Of a stretch of 64,000 bases of DNA, positions 37,095-46,997 are shown piece after piece; positions within the stretch are counted from its first letter, which is position 1; every line of letters starts with the position of its first letter. A model generated the notes under the pieces. It searched no databases. It worked only from the letters and a program-made list of their open reading frames with translations, and was not told the origin of the DNA. Source of the DNA: Chlorobium sp. (GTDB taxonomy: Bacteria > Bacteroidota > Chlorobiia > Chlorobiales > Chlorobiaceae); assembly GCA_005843825.1 (NCBI GenBank), contig SZXX01000043.1, forward strand, positions 1 to 64,000, in the 5' to 3' direction. Both the position numbers and the translations under genes were made by a program.

Positions 37095-38336
37095 TCAGAT
37101 AAATTCTTCGTAATAATCAAGGTCTTTGTGAAAGGTCTCTTCAAGGGCTCCAAGCGAAAAGAACGCAGCTATACTGCAGATTGCTCCGACCAGCAATGCA
37201 CCTGATTCGAGCCCCAGAAAGCTCCGGCATAACTGAAAAAGCATAGTAATCGGCACCACCATTCCACGAACTATATTTGGCACCGTTGTGGCAACGGTTG
37301 CACGCAGATTGGTTCCAAACTGCTCGGCCGCGACAGTCACAAAAATAGCCCAGTAACCACCGGCAAAACCAAGGGCGGCACAGATCAGGTAAAAGAATTG
37401 CGGGCTGCTCTGCCCCTGCAGAAAATAGAGCGCAACTGCTCCGACCGAAAGCAGCATGAACAAAAGAATGACCTTTTTTCTGCTCTGCAGCAGCTGGCTC
37501 AGCAGTCCACTTGAAAGATCACCAAACACAAGCCCTAGATAACAATACATAACCGAGTTTCCCGCTGTAACAGGTCCGGTAATATGAAGTTCCGTAGCAA
37601 ATTCAGGTGAAAAGGTAATCAGGACCCCAACCACGAACCAGATCGGTACCCCGATCATAATTGAGTTTATGTAACGGAAAAACCTGTTGCGATCAGTGAA
37701 CAAGGCCAGCATATTCCCCCGACTGACTCCTGTTTTTTCCTCCATCGCCTTAAACATCCCCGATTCGGCAACCTTCACCCGTGCGGCAAGAAGGAGGAAT
37801 CCAAGACCGCCTCCGATAAAAAACGCACTATGCCACTCATAAGCATTAGCCACAACGTTAGCCAGAATAGCCCCTGAAACCCCGATCGAGGCAACCAGCA
37901 TTGTACCGTATCCTCTTATCCTTGTGTGCAGCACCTCCGACACAAGGGTAATACCCGCCCCGAGTTCCCCGGCAAGACCAACCCCGGCAATAAACCGCAA
38001 AACGGCATAAGCAGGAAGTGATGAGACAAAACCATTGGCAATATTGGCAAGGGAATAGAGAAGAATCGAGGCAAACATAATTTTCAGACGACCTTTTTTA
38101 TCGCCAAGCCATCCCCAGAGGACTCCCCCGACCAGCATGCCGATCATCTGCATATTGAGCAGGAAAACCCCGTAATCGATCAGCTCCTTCCCTGAAAGCC
38201 CGAAGGATTTCAGACTCGGCACCCTGACGATACTGAAGAGCACCAGGTCATAAATATCGACAAAGTAACCCAGAGCTGCCACAATCACCGGCAGACTGAA
38301 AATATCGCGAATCGATGAATGCTCCTTTTGCTGCAA
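37095..38336 (-). CDS. Major facilitator superfamily transporter
   Basis: The 413-residue protein has about twelve hydrophobic helices. MFS loops are seen as WGWLGDKKGRLKIMFASILL (motif A) and RFIAGVGLAGELGAGITLVS. It resembles the sugar/metabolite:proton (MHS) branch, but the substrate cannot be told from sequence. The start is TTG 38336, supported by AAAGGAG about 7 nt upstream. It lies 49 nt downstream of the NusG-like gene and may be co-transcribed with it. Confidence 0.85.
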   Translation of the reverse strand: MQQKEHSSIRDIFSLPVIVAALGYFVDIYDLVLFSIVRVPSLKSFGLSGKELIDYGVFLLNMQMIGMLVGGVLWGWLGDKKGRLKIMFASILLYSLANIANGFVSSLPAYAVLRFIAGVGLAGELGAGITLVSEVLHTRIRGYGTMLVASIGVSGAILANVVANAYEWHSAFFIGGGLGFLLLAARVKVAESGMFKAMEEKTGVSRGNMLALFTDRNRFFRYINSIMIGVPIWFVVGVLITFSPEFATELHITGPVTAGNSVMYCYLGLVFGDLSSGLLSQLLQSRKKVILLFMLLSVGAVALYFLQGQSSPQFFYLICAALGFAGGYWAIFVTVAAEQFGTNLRATVATTVPNIVRGMVVPITMLFQLCRSFLGLESGALLVGAICSIAAFFSLGALEETFHKDLDYYEEFI

Positions 38337-38385
38337 AAAAATCTCCTTTGAGGTTTTATATCACTTCACTCCCTTTCCAAGGATA

Positions 38386-38976
38386 CTACAGTCGAAGAAA
38401 ATGCTTTTCGACTGTTTCAATAGTGCCGTGCTCTGATGAATTGCCTAAACCAGACTTTGCCACACTGGAAATCGGCATAAGCAAATCAGGATAAATACTG
38501 ATCTCCACACCCTGCATAATACTATCGAAATAAACCACCATTCTTGTCTCTCTGCCCTGTCTTACAACGATACCTTCCATATCCTTAAACGGCCCGGCAA
38601 GCACCCTGACCCTCTGCCCGGCAGGAAGAGAGACGACAACGCCATTTATCGCATCAGGTTCCCTGACCAGCTTTCTCAGCCACTCAATGTCTTTTTCAGC
38701 AATAACAGAAGGATGTTTCCCAATCCCGATAAACTTCACCACCCCTTCAGTATCAAGGACTTTAATATTATCCTGGCGAAGGTCAATATTGACAAACACA
38801 TATCCCCTGAACAACGGATCGCTCACCTTCTTTTTTCTATCGCTCCACTGCTTCCATGTTTCAAGCAAGGGAAGAAAACTTGAAAGATCGCGTTCAAGCA
38901 ACATCTGATGCACTTTTTTTTCATGACGCGACCTTACATAGACAGCATACCACTGCAAATTCTGAACATCAATCAT
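38386..38976 (-). CDS. NusG-family transcription antiterminator (RfaH/UpxY-like)
   Basis: The 196-residue paralogue of NusG has the NGN domain (LQWYAVYVRSRHEKKVHQML, then DPLFRGYVFVNIDL) and a C-terminal KOW domain (RVLAGPFKDMEGIVVRQGRE). Operon-specific NusG paralogues such as RfaH and UpxY let RNA polymerase read through long polysaccharide clusters, and this gene borders such a cluster. ATG 38976 is preferred over an in-frame TTG at 38991. Unlike most such regulators it lies at the downstream (3') edge of the locus. The housekeeping nusG is not here. Confidence 0.85.
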   Translation of the reverse strand: MIDVQNLQWYAVYVRSRHEKKVHQMLLERDLSSFLPLLETWKQWSDRKKKVSDPLFRGYVFVNIDLRQDNIKVLDTEGVVKFIGIGKHPSVIAEKDIEWLRKLVREPDAINGVVVSLPAGQRVRVLAGPFKDMEGIVVRQGRETRMVVYFDSIMQGVEISIYPDLLMPISSVAKSGLGNSSEHGTIETVEKHFLRL

Positions 38977-39202
38977 GTTATTAATAGCCAATAATTACTT
39001 TTTATACCCCCAAAATCCTACGATAGCAAAGGTAACAACTACGCATTATACTAGCAAAAAAAGATACAGGCTGACTAGGGGAAAGAAGGAGTAGAGCGAA
39101 GGTATGAAGTGCAGTGGTCGAAGAGGGTTGCAATGCTTAGAAATATTGATTATGGCTAGGAATGGTCGGGAAAACTCTGCGTTATGAATACCGTCACAAT
39201 GA

Positions 39203-39250
39203 AAAAGGCTGGTTGTGAAGTAACTAAAGTTACTTCACAACCAGCCTTTT
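39203..39250. terminator. Very long bidirectional terminator hairpin
   Basis: A perfect 22-bp stem (39203-39224 with 39229-39250) and 4-nt loop TAAA, A-run on one side and T-run on the other. It lies 20 nt downstream of the UDP-sugar dehydrogenase stop and separates the polysaccharide locus from the NusG-like gene, which must have its own promoter. Confidence 0.92.
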
Positions 39251-39269
39251 CCTGCCATAATACAACTTC

Positions 39270-40556
39270 TTATAAGCGACCGGCAACCTGATCTGGCGGC
39301 AGGATCCCTTTGACATCGTAGATTACAGAATGGTCATTTGAAACCAAGTCTTGAAGATTCAATTCTTTGAATTGATTATGGGCGACGGCAAGTATTATAG
39401 CCTCGTAATGATTACCGTTTAGCTCGGAAAGACTCTCTAACCCATATTCATGCGTTACTTCATGAGGATTTGCCCAAGGGTCATAGATGTCAACCTCAAC
39501 ACCGTACTGCCTGAGCTCATGGACAATATCAACCACCTTGGTGTTGCGGATATCAGGGCAGTTCTCTTTAAATGTGATACCGAGCACCAACACTTTTGCC
39601 CCCTTAACCTTAAGGTCCCGCGCTATCATGAGCTTCACCACCTGGGATGCTACATAACGCCCCATATTATCATTCAACCGTCGACCGGCCAGAATGATTT
39701 CAGGATGGTAGCCGTACTCCTGTGCTTTCTGGGCGAGGTAATAAGGGTCAACACCAATGCAATGCCCGCCGACAAGACCCGGCTTGAAAGGCAGAAAATT
39801 CCACTTGGTACCTGCCGCCTCAAGAACCTCACGGGTATCAATCCCCATGCGGTTGAATATCATTGCCAGTTCATTGACAAACGCAATATTGATATCCCGC
39901 TGGGAGTTTTCAATCACCTTCGCGGCTTCGGCAACTTTGATGGATGAGGCAAGGTGCGTTCCGGCAGTTATGATGGAGCGGTAAAGATCATCAACCTTTC
40001 TGGCAGCTTCAGGTGTTGATCCGGAGGTAATCTTTTTGATTCTGGTAACAGTATGCTCCTTGTCGCCAGGATTAATGCGCTCGGGAGAGTACCCGGCAAA
40101 AAAGTCACGGTTAAAGGTTAGGCCTGAGACGCGTTCGAGAACAGGCACACAATCCTCTTCGGTGGCTCCAGGGTAGACTGTGGATTCATAGATAACGATA
40201 TCACCCTTCTTGAGCACTCTGCCGATAGTCTCGCTGGCTTTAACAAGCGGAGTCAGAACCGGACGATTATTTTTATCCGTTGGAGTCGGAACAGTAACAA
40301 TGTAGATGTTCGCCGCTGCAAGATCATTCGGGTTTGAAGTAATCGTAAGTCCAAAACCAGCACTATTGTCTTCGCAAAGGACACTCTTGAGGTGATCGCT
40401 CGTAATTTCGAGCGTTGCATCATTGCCTGAAAGCAGTTCATCAACCCGATCCTGTTTGATGTCAAATCCGATAACAGGGTACTTTTTCGAAAATTCAACA
40501 GCGAGAGGCAGGCCTACGTAACCGAGACCGATAACAGCAATTTTGACAGGTATCAT
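39270..40556 (-). CDS. tviB: Nucleotide-sugar dehydrogenase, TviB/WbpA type
   Basis: The 428-residue enzyme oxidises UDP-N-acetylhexosamine (or UDP-glucose) to the uronic acid using NAD. It begins [20 protein letters not shown] (Rossmann GxGxxG). The catalytic cysteine region is [38 protein letters not shown], with [11 protein letters not shown], is typical of the TviB/WbpA/WecC branch rather than UDP-glucose dehydrogenase. It is the last gene of the leftward locus before the 22-bp terminator. Confidence 0.9.
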   Translation of the reverse strand: MIPVKIAVIGLGYVGLPLAVEFSKKYPVIGFDIKQDRVDELLSGNDATLEITSDHLKSVLCEDNSAGFGLTITSNPNDLAAANIYIVTVPTPTDKNNRPVLTPLVKASETIGRVLKKGDIVIYESTVYPGATEEDCVPVLERVSGLTFNRDFFAGYSPERINPGDKEHTVTRIKKITSGSTPEAARKVDDLYRSIITAGTHLASSIKVAEAAKVIENSQRDINIAFVNELAMIFNRMGIDTREVLEAAGTKWNFLPFKPGLVGGHCIGVDPYYLAQKAQEYGYHPEIILAGRRLNDNMGRYVASQVVKLMIARDLKVKGAKVLVLGITFKENCPDIRNTKVVDIVHELRQYGVEVDIYDPWANPHEVTHEYGLESLSELNGNHYEAIILAVAHNQFKELNLQDLVSNDHSVIYDVKGILPPDQVAGRL

Positions 40557-40725
40557 TAATTAATGGGGGAAATGATTTTATTTCAAAAATTAACACACAA
40601 CAATTCAGTCAGGTCGTGTCTATACACCTATAATAAAAAAGAATCAGAATATCTGTTCCTGTTCTTGAAACAATACCGCAATACCGACTGACAGTGCAAC
40701 CGCAAAAAAATATTTCTTATGAAAA

Positions 40726-41706
40726 TCATCCGAGTTTGGCAGCACGGGCATAATGGCCTCCTGAACCGGTCACAACCTTTATTTCCGTAAAACCTGCATC
40801 CCTGAATAACTGCAAAAATTTCTTATATGAATACCGATGGTTAACGGGTGCAAGCAAACGGTCTTCAAGATCTCCATAAATTGAATGCGGTGATGTCCCC
40901 CAATGCAAAGGCATAGCATTTCCAAGCTTTGAAAGGCGGGGAATGCGCTTCATAATCCATGCAGGCCAGGAAAAAAACAGAAGGCAGGGCCAGGCGAGAA
41001 GATGACAAAAGAACTGCGCCATCCTGTGGGGCATATATCTGATGAGTTGCATCAACAAGGTTTCCGCAATAATGCCTGACCGTTTGAAAAGGTCATCCTC
41101 ATGGTTCTTGTAGAGATAAACAAATGCCGTCCCGCCCGTTTTAAGCACCCGGAAAACCTCTTTGACGCACTTTTCAGGATCATCCGTATGGTGAAATACT
41201 CCAAAAGAAACCACATAATCAAAAAGTGCGGCCTTTAGTGGAAGTAACCGGGCATCACCCCGGATAAAATGCAGATTGACGACCGCCCTGAACCTTTCTG
41301 CCAGCGTCCTGACATTTTCACCTATATCCATCGCCAGAATTTCAAGGTCACTCCTTGATTTTGCGAGCTTAACTGCATCTTCACCGGCACCGCAACCAAT
41401 CTCAAGTACCCTTGAACCTTCAGCAAAGAAAAAACCGGAACCAAATGCATCTTCAAACTGCGAAAAATGTCCGGAATGCACCGCTTCGTCAGATGATACA
41501 TGATGAAGGTTCTCTCCCCAGGTAACCAATGCCTTTTTTGCTATCTCATCTCTCTGCTGCAACTCAACAAAATCCGCAATAACAACAGTGAGCGGATATC
41601 TTTTCTGACACCCCGAACAGAGAAACTCTCCGTCCTTTTCCTGCAACGCGCAGGCACAAAACGGACACTGCACCACAGCATTGATACTATCTCTATAATC
41701 CTGCAT
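40726..41706 (-). CDS. Class I methyltransferase with Trm112-like zinc ribbon
   Basis: The 326-residue protein starts with a CxxC zinc ribbon (CPFCACALQEKDGEFLCSGC, residues about 15-34). The methyltransferase core has RVLEIGCGAGEDAVKLAKSR (motif I) and VSFGVFHHTDDPEKCVKEVF. The C-terminus has a hydrophobic helix region (LLAWPCLLFFSWPAWI). It likely methylates a nucleotide sugar, glycan or lipid-linked intermediate. It is separated from tviB by 169 nt with no gene in between. Confidence 0.82.
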   Translation of the reverse strand: MQDYRDSINAVVQCPFCACALQEKDGEFLCSGCQKRYPLTVVIADFVELQQRDEIAKKALVTWGENLHHVSSDEAVHSGHFSQFEDAFGSGFFFAEGSRVLEIGCGAGEDAVKLAKSRSDLEILAMDIGENVRTLAERFRAVVNLHFIRGDARLLPLKAALFDYVVSFGVFHHTDDPEKCVKEVFRVLKTGGTAFVYLYKNHEDDLFKRSGIIAETLLMQLIRYMPHRMAQFFCHLLAWPCLLFFSWPAWIMKRIPRLSKLGNAMPLHWGTSPHSIYGDLEDRLLAPVNHRYSYKKFLQLFRDAGFTEIKVVTGSGGHYARAAKLG

Positions 41707-41766
41707 TAAACAACACTATTTTTCAAATGATACACCACCAGATATAACGGGAGTACCGGCTACCAA

Positions 41767-42966
41767 TCATCTCCTGTTACCACATTTACTCCCGGTAACA
41801 TCATCGACAACTTGTAAATATTTCCGTGTCACAATCTGCTCGTCAAAGCGTGTTTCAGCAATATTGCGCGACTGACAACCCATCTGCAACCGCAAATCCA
41901 AAGGCAATGCAGTCAGCTTCATCATTTTATCCGCTAAGTCATTACTATTGCGCACTTCACACAAATAACCGTTAACCCCGTCCTGAACCACCTCACGACA
42001 ACCGGGAACATCCGTTGCTATCAATGGCTTTGCCATCGCAGCAGCCTCAAGCAGAGAGCGGGGTGTACCTTCCCGATATGATGGCAGAACAATACAGTCC
42101 GCTGCAGCAAGAAAAGGTCTGACATCATCCGACGTACCGAGATACTCAATGATGCCCTCTTGCACCCAAGCCTCTACATCTTCACGGGGAACCGCTGTCT
42201 GATTCTGCACATCAAGAAATCCGAGCAACTGGAACCGGGTTTCAGGATAGTGCTTTTTGACAATTCTGGCCGCCTCTACATATTCTCGAACACCTTTATC
42301 CCAAAGAAGCCGGGCAACCATAAGAAACAGGAGATCACTACTGCTTCTGCCGGCAGGAGCATACTTCATCGAATCAAAATGGGCCAGATCAATTCCCGAT
42401 CCAGGCAGAAGGTCTGTCTGTGCTTTTTTTACAAGCCCTTTTTCAAGAAAAAGAGTGCGGTCATCATCATTCTGAAAAAACACACGCTTTGAGCGGCTCA
42501 ATCCAACACGATAGAGCAAACTAACCAAAGCCGCCATCCAGCTACCCCGGATAAAGGCCGTGCCCAAGCCGGAAATGTTGTTGATAACCGGTACTCCAGC
42601 AATTTGCGCAGCAAGCGAAGCATAGACATTTGGCTTGACCGTGTAGGCGAGAATGGCATCGGGCCTTTCACGAAGAAAAACCTTCAGAAAACCGAGCATG
42701 AGTTGAAAATCGCGAACCGGATGTGTCCCCTTATTATCCATGGCAAGAGGAACATAACGGCAGCCGAGACGCTCAAGGCGTTCACGATACCCATCCTCCG
42801 GGGCGACGGCTATAACGTCAAAACCACTTTCAATAAGCTTCGAAATCAACCCACTGCGAAAATTCACCAGGTTCCATGTGGTGTTGGCTGTGATGAGAAT
42901 TTTCGATTTTATCACGTTATTATCAAATAAAGAACCCCGCCGCAAGCATCGGGGAATATGACCCAT
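41767..42966 (-). CDS. Glycosyltransferase family 4
   Basis: The 399-residue GT-B enzyme adds a sugar to the growing glycan. The C-terminal domain has ADCIVLPSYREGTPRSLLEA and PLIATDVPGCREVVQDGVNG, the retaining EX7E region. The N-terminal half (ILITANTTWNLVNFRSGLIS, then NNISGLGTAF) is like galactosyl/N-acetylgalactosaminyl transferases such as PglA/WbpT-type. The first 17 residues (MGHIPRCLRRGSLFDNN) look non-homologous; a GTG start at 42915 is a good alternative. Confidence 0.86.
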   Translation of the reverse strand: MGHIPRCLRRGSLFDNNVIKSKILITANTTWNLVNFRSGLISKLIESGFDVIAVAPEDGYRERLERLGCRYVPLAMDNKGTHPVRDFQLMLGFLKVFLRERPDAILAYTVKPNVYASLAAQIAGVPVINNISGLGTAFIRGSWMAALVSLLYRVGLSRSKRVFFQNDDDRTLFLEKGLVKKAQTDLLPGSGIDLAHFDSMKYAPAGRSSSDLLFLMVARLLWDKGVREYVEAARIVKKHYPETRFQLLGFLDVQNQTAVPREDVEAWVQEGIIEYLGTSDDVRPFLAAADCIVLPSYREGTPRSLLEAAAMAKPLIATDVPGCREVVQDGVNGYLCEVRNSNDLADKMMKLTALPLDLRLQMGCQSRNIAETRFDEQIVTRKYLQVVDDVTGSKCGNRR

Positions 42967-43022
42967 AGAGATTTAAACCGGCCGTATTGAGAATAAAAAA
43001 GTAGCTCAAACTAATTTAATAA

Positions 43023-44084
43023 TTATACACCTTGAATGATGGGTACAGTTGCCTTGAAGGAGGCTCGAAATCTTTCGATTGGTTTGATAAGGGACATCAA
43101 ACAGAAATATGCCAGAAAAGTTGATAAACCTATATTGAGAAACAAAGTAATTCCATAAGCAGCGATAGGAGATTTTCGTGAAATATAATCAGATATCCCT
43201 GTGTTAAAAAGGGTACTGTTAATTTTTCCCAAAGCAAAGCTATGTAGTATATAGGTAGGATAGGAAAGATCACCAATAAATTTATCATATCCTGAAAACT
43301 TGTATTCTTTCTGTTTAACAAGCAAGTACGCTGAAAAAGAAATGAATGAAAGAATAAAAAGAAATGACACAATTTTCTCATTATCAAGCACAAAGGCGGC
43401 AAGAAGAATAATTGCAGAAACAGTAACTGAAACCCGTTTTGTTTTAAACAATAATTGCATTTTTTCTAACCTATGAAATGCATATCCTAATATGAAACAA
43501 AATGACCAAGACAAAAAAGACCTGTCTATATCAACCAAACCTGCAGGAAAAAAGAATAAATAAATACTGACAAATAAAGCAACAATCAAAAAAGTACTCA
43601 CCACCACCCGAAAGCGAGCTGATAATAATATAATCACCGGTACCAATAAATAGTACTGGAGCTCCACATCCAGCGTCCATGCAGGGTTGTTAATTCTATA
43701 ATATGCCCCCCACATCTGAGATTGGTTCAACCCCAGTAGTATAATATTCTGAAGCCAGATGACAGGATTTAATAACTCAACCGTCAAGGGGTGGCCTGAG
43801 AAAACACTATTCTCACCAATAAAGAAAGTAGGCGTCATAAGAAGACATGAAACCCAATAAAGAGGAAATATACGCAAAAACCTGTTTATATAAAATCTTC
43901 TAATTCCGTTAATAAACCCATATGACTCATAATGCTCAGTATATGCGAGGGGCATTAAAAACCCGGAAATAAAAAAAAAGGTTGCTACTGCAATAGTCCC
44001 GATTTCCACAACAAAAAGTTTCTCATAACCTTGGGTATGAACTGCGATAACCAACCAAGCAAGTATTAATCTCCAGAGACCCAT
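43023..44084 (-). CDS. Acyltransferase family 3 (O-antigen/exopolysaccharide acetylase)
   Basis: The 353-residue membrane protein has about ten hydrophobic helices and the family's early His (IAVHTQGYE near residue 16) and an Arg/Asn-rich loop (GIRRFYINRFLRIFPLYWVS). It transfers acetyl or another acyl group to sugars at the cytoplasmic membrane. The conserved start is complete but short. It is codon-biased toward AT compared with flanking housekeeping genes. Confidence 0.84.
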   Translation of the reverse strand: MGLWRLILAWLVIAVHTQGYEKLFVVEIGTIAVATFFFISGFLMPLAYTEHYESYGFINGIRRFYINRFLRIFPLYWVSCLLMTPTFFIGENSVFSGHPLTVELLNPVIWLQNIILLGLNQSQMWGAYYRINNPAWTLDVELQYYLLVPVIILLSARFRVVVSTFLIVALFVSIYLFFFPAGLVDIDRSFLSWSFCFILGYAFHRLEKMQLLFKTKRVSVTVSAIILLAAFVLDNEKIVSFLFILSFISFSAYLLVKQKEYKFSGYDKFIGDLSYPTYILHSFALGKINSTLFNTGISDYISRKSPIAAYGITLFLNIGLSTFLAYFCLMSLIKPIERFRASFKATVPIIQGV

Positions 44085-44321
44085 AATTCACATTTTATTA
44101 GTATTGATCAGTTATCTCTATTTACCTGTATAACCCGTTGCTATTTCATCAATTTATCGTGTCATCGAAAATTCACATAAAATATTACACTAAATCATTG
44201 AGATTATAACAAAAGTCTCAGAATGACTTCGCGTTTACAGCATCACTTCTATCCCACAAACAATAAACAAGTTCTGAAATTGAAATATTACCATTTTTGG
44301 TAAAAAATAATGAAGAAATTA

Positions 44322-45308
44322 TTAACGCTTTAAAATAGTCTTTAGAATTTCAAATAAGTGTAGTTTTTTTAACATAAGCTTTATATATGTAATTACTTTC
44401 ATCTGTTTTATCACTCTATACATATTTTTTTTAGATAAAGAAAGTAGATTAATGTCAGGCGCAATGTCTCCTCTTTTAAATAGCCCATACATATGTATAT
44501 TTTGGGATTTCCCATAATCAATAATTTTGAAACCCGCGCTTTGCACATAATACTGAAGATTATCAGGACAAAAATAATATGTATGCGCTGATTGAATTTG
44601 AGCCAAGCTCAAATTTGTTATATTAGGAACTGAAATATACAATAATCCATTTTCACACAAATGCGACTTTATTTCTTTTAAATCAGAAATCGGGTCTAGG
44701 AAATGTTCTAATACGTGAGATAATATAATTATATCATACTTCCCTTTAACAGATTCCAAACTTCCTTGCAAAATATTTAATCCATACTCTCGTCCAAGTT
44801 GGGTATATTCTTTACCATAATCTATACCTATACAATTTGCCCCCCTTCTAACAAAAGGAATTAAATTCCATCCTCCCCCGCATCCAAACTCAAGAATATT
44901 TACAGAGTTATCTATCTGTTTAAATTTACTTATTATTTGAATAATATTTTGACCATCCTTAAGATTTTCTGCTGCATCAAAATTCACCATAGCACATTCT
45001 TTTATGCTATTAGATTCATATAGCAGTCTATACTCATCAGTTTCATAAAAAAGCTTATACTCCTCTTGAATATATCTTGGATTTGATCTAATTAATCCAC
45101 AATCTTTACAAATAACTGTTTGCTGTTCCAATCCATACCTATCTATTGAACTAATTACATCGTATTCATTACTCCCACATAAACACGATACATCTTCAAA
45201 TATGATTTTTTTGTTTTGTATTCTTTCATTTAATTTATTACGCGCATTTAGTTGGACTTGATTTAAATCAAGAATACCCTGATAATCTAATGTTTGCAAC
45301 TTATTCAT
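44322..45308 (-). CDS. Class I methyltransferase with N-terminal zinc-binding domain (Methyltransf_13-like)
   Basis: The 328-residue protein starts at ATG 45308 (MNKLQTLDYQG); a TTG at 45335 would add nine residues. Cysteines in DVSCLCGSNEYDVI and CKDCGLI form a zinc-binding region. Motif I is NILEFGCGGGWNLIPFVRRG, followed by IILSHVLEHFLDPISDLKEI. The C-terminus is lysine/leucine-rich. The gene is strikingly AT-rich. Sugar C-methylation or carboxyl methylation would be a reasonable role. Confidence 0.8.
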   Translation of the reverse strand: MNKLQTLDYQGILDLNQVQLNARNKLNERIQNKKIIFEDVSCLCGSNEYDVISSIDRYGLEQQTVICKDCGLIRSNPRYIQEEYKLFYETDEYRLLYESNSIKECAMVNFDAAENLKDGQNIIQIISKFKQIDNSVNILEFGCGGGWNLIPFVRRGANCIGIDYGKEYTQLGREYGLNILQGSLESVKGKYDIIILSHVLEHFLDPISDLKEIKSHLCENGLLYISVPNITNLSLAQIQSAHTYYFCPDNLQYYVQSAGFKIIDYGKSQNIHMYGLFKRGDIAPDINLLSLSKKNMYRVIKQMKVITYIKLMLKKLHLFEILKTILKR

Positions 45309-45369
45309 ATTCGTAAATAGTAAAAGTGAATGCAACTACTATGAATATATCTTTTCGAGTTATTAACAT

Positions 45370-46923
45370 TTATAAAAAGAGATAAGTAAGTCTTGGACTC
45401 AATGCAACAATACCCGATTCGATCCAGGTACCTTTTGTCAATTGCACCCAGTGGCGAATCTCACGCGGTCGAGAAGCAAGCAACTGGGGGACTGCTGCCA
45501 ATGCTATCGGCGACACTGTATTTGCCTCACTGTTGTAAACATAGATCTTGCTCCCTAACGGGTATCTGCCGCCAAATTTAGGATCCACCAAAGAGTTGTT
45601 ATCAAGCTCAATGTAGGGGGCTAAAGCAACAATACTCTTGTTTTTTACCCAATCATGAAAAATAGAATTGACCACCCATGGCATACTGAAAAACTCAATA
45701 TGCGAAAACGGGCCCAGCCTGCTGTAAATATTACCAGTGACAAGAAGTGTGCTTTCAGGCTCCAATGCCTTGAGTGATGCATTGGTATGGATATTCTCAA
45801 TGATCTGTTTTTGATGAACATTCCATGACTTCCAATGATCAGAAAGACCAAACAGGGGAATAATGAAAATCAATGCCAATACAACTACTGTTTTCCTGTT
45901 GAATGGAAGTATTGCAATTATAAGAGCGATAAGCAGCGAGCCGTATACTGTAGTTCTATTGCCCAAATTGAAAGCTGAATGGTGATATAGTCCTGTAAGG
46001 GCAAACATTGCAAATGAAAAAACAAGTGTAATAAAAAGGCCGATAAAGAGGGATTTAGGTACATCCGGTTGTTTAGAAAACAAAGGGACCCTGATCAGTA
46101 GAAAAACAACAATAACCAGGACGATCAAACCTGATAAAAGGGTAATCGATCCAATTGAATAATAAACTTTTAACCAATAAGAAGGTCCGAAAGCGGCATC
46201 AATAAAACTGAGGGGCTGTAAGAGAAGCTGTCTGATATAATCAGCTATCGTCAAACTCGAATTGATACGCTTCTCTATACCTGAAAAAGCATACTTTATA
46301 AAGAAATAATAGACAATATAAATTATGCCAGGAAAAGCAAAAAGCACTGCCTCCCGGAATTTTCGCTCATAAATGAAAATAGCTGTCAGTCCGAACACAT
46401 AAGGTGGCGAGAAATAGCCGCCAAAAGCACCGAAAAAGGCAAGTATAAACCCCGGAAATAGATGATTATGCCTGAACAATGAATGAGCGTACATCATAAC
46501 CGCAGGAAAGAACACATACGGAACCGTCATATACCAGTACATGGTCGTATCATGAAGAGGATACAGAACAAATAATGAAGACATCATTATAGCCCTGTCG
46601 CGGGGAAGGTAATCAATGGCAAACCTATAGACACATAGTAAACTGAGAATATGTGCCACCACCTTTACCAAGTCATATACCCATTGATGATCATAACCAA
46701 GAAAAGGATATGCCCACCAAAAACAATAATGTGAGCCTAAAATAGTTAATGCCACTCCTCCCGGCATTAAAAATGATGGCAGTCCATGAAATCTCCACCC
46801 GGCTATTTCACTGTAGTCATCGCCATGCAAGCCTGTATTAAATAAGAGGTAATACAGAATAAATATAAAACAACACAGAACAATATTACTTTTAAAAGTC
46901 CATTTAAAACGAACGTAATCCAT
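45370..46923 (-). CDS. Polytopic membrane protein, GT-C-like glycosyltransferase candidate
   Basis: The 517-residue protein has about ten to eleven transmembrane segments and a large C-terminal soluble domain (about residues 385-510, SKIYVYNSEAN, LASRPREIRHWVQL). The first periplasmic loop holds the GDD motif (TGLHGDDYSEIAGWRFHGLP), a frequent catalytic acidic motif of GT-C enzymes. The GtrB-like gene at 49572-50546 supports an O-antigen glucosylation-type role. ATG 46923 is preferred over a TTG at 46941. The family is not certain. Confidence 0.65.
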   Translation of the reverse strand: MDYVRFKWTFKSNIVLCCFIFILYYLLFNTGLHGDDYSEIAGWRFHGLPSFLMPGGVALTILGSHYCFWWAYPFLGYDHQWVYDLVKVVAHILSLLCVYRFAIDYLPRDRAIMMSSLFVLYPLHDTTMYWYMTVPYVFFPAVMMYAHSLFRHNHLFPGFILAFFGAFGGYFSPPYVFGLTAIFIYERKFREAVLFAFPGIIYIVYYFFIKYAFSGIEKRINSSLTIADYIRQLLLQPLSFIDAAFGPSYWLKVYYSIGSITLLSGLIVLVIVVFLLIRVPLFSKQPDVPKSLFIGLFITLVFSFAMFALTGLYHHSAFNLGNRTTVYGSLLIALIIAILPFNRKTVVVLALIFIIPLFGLSDHWKSWNVHQKQIIENIHTNASLKALEPESTLLVTGNIYSRLGPFSHIEFFSMPWVVNSIFHDWVKNKSIVALAPYIELDNNSLVDPKFGGRYPLGSKIYVYNSEANTVSPIALAAVPQLLASRPREIRHWVQLTKGTWIESGIVALSPRLTYLFL

Positions 46924-46997
46924 ATCAATCTCAAGAAACAATTATTATTTATTAATATAGGGTCATATCAGCAACCACATCAATAAATCGTAAAAAT

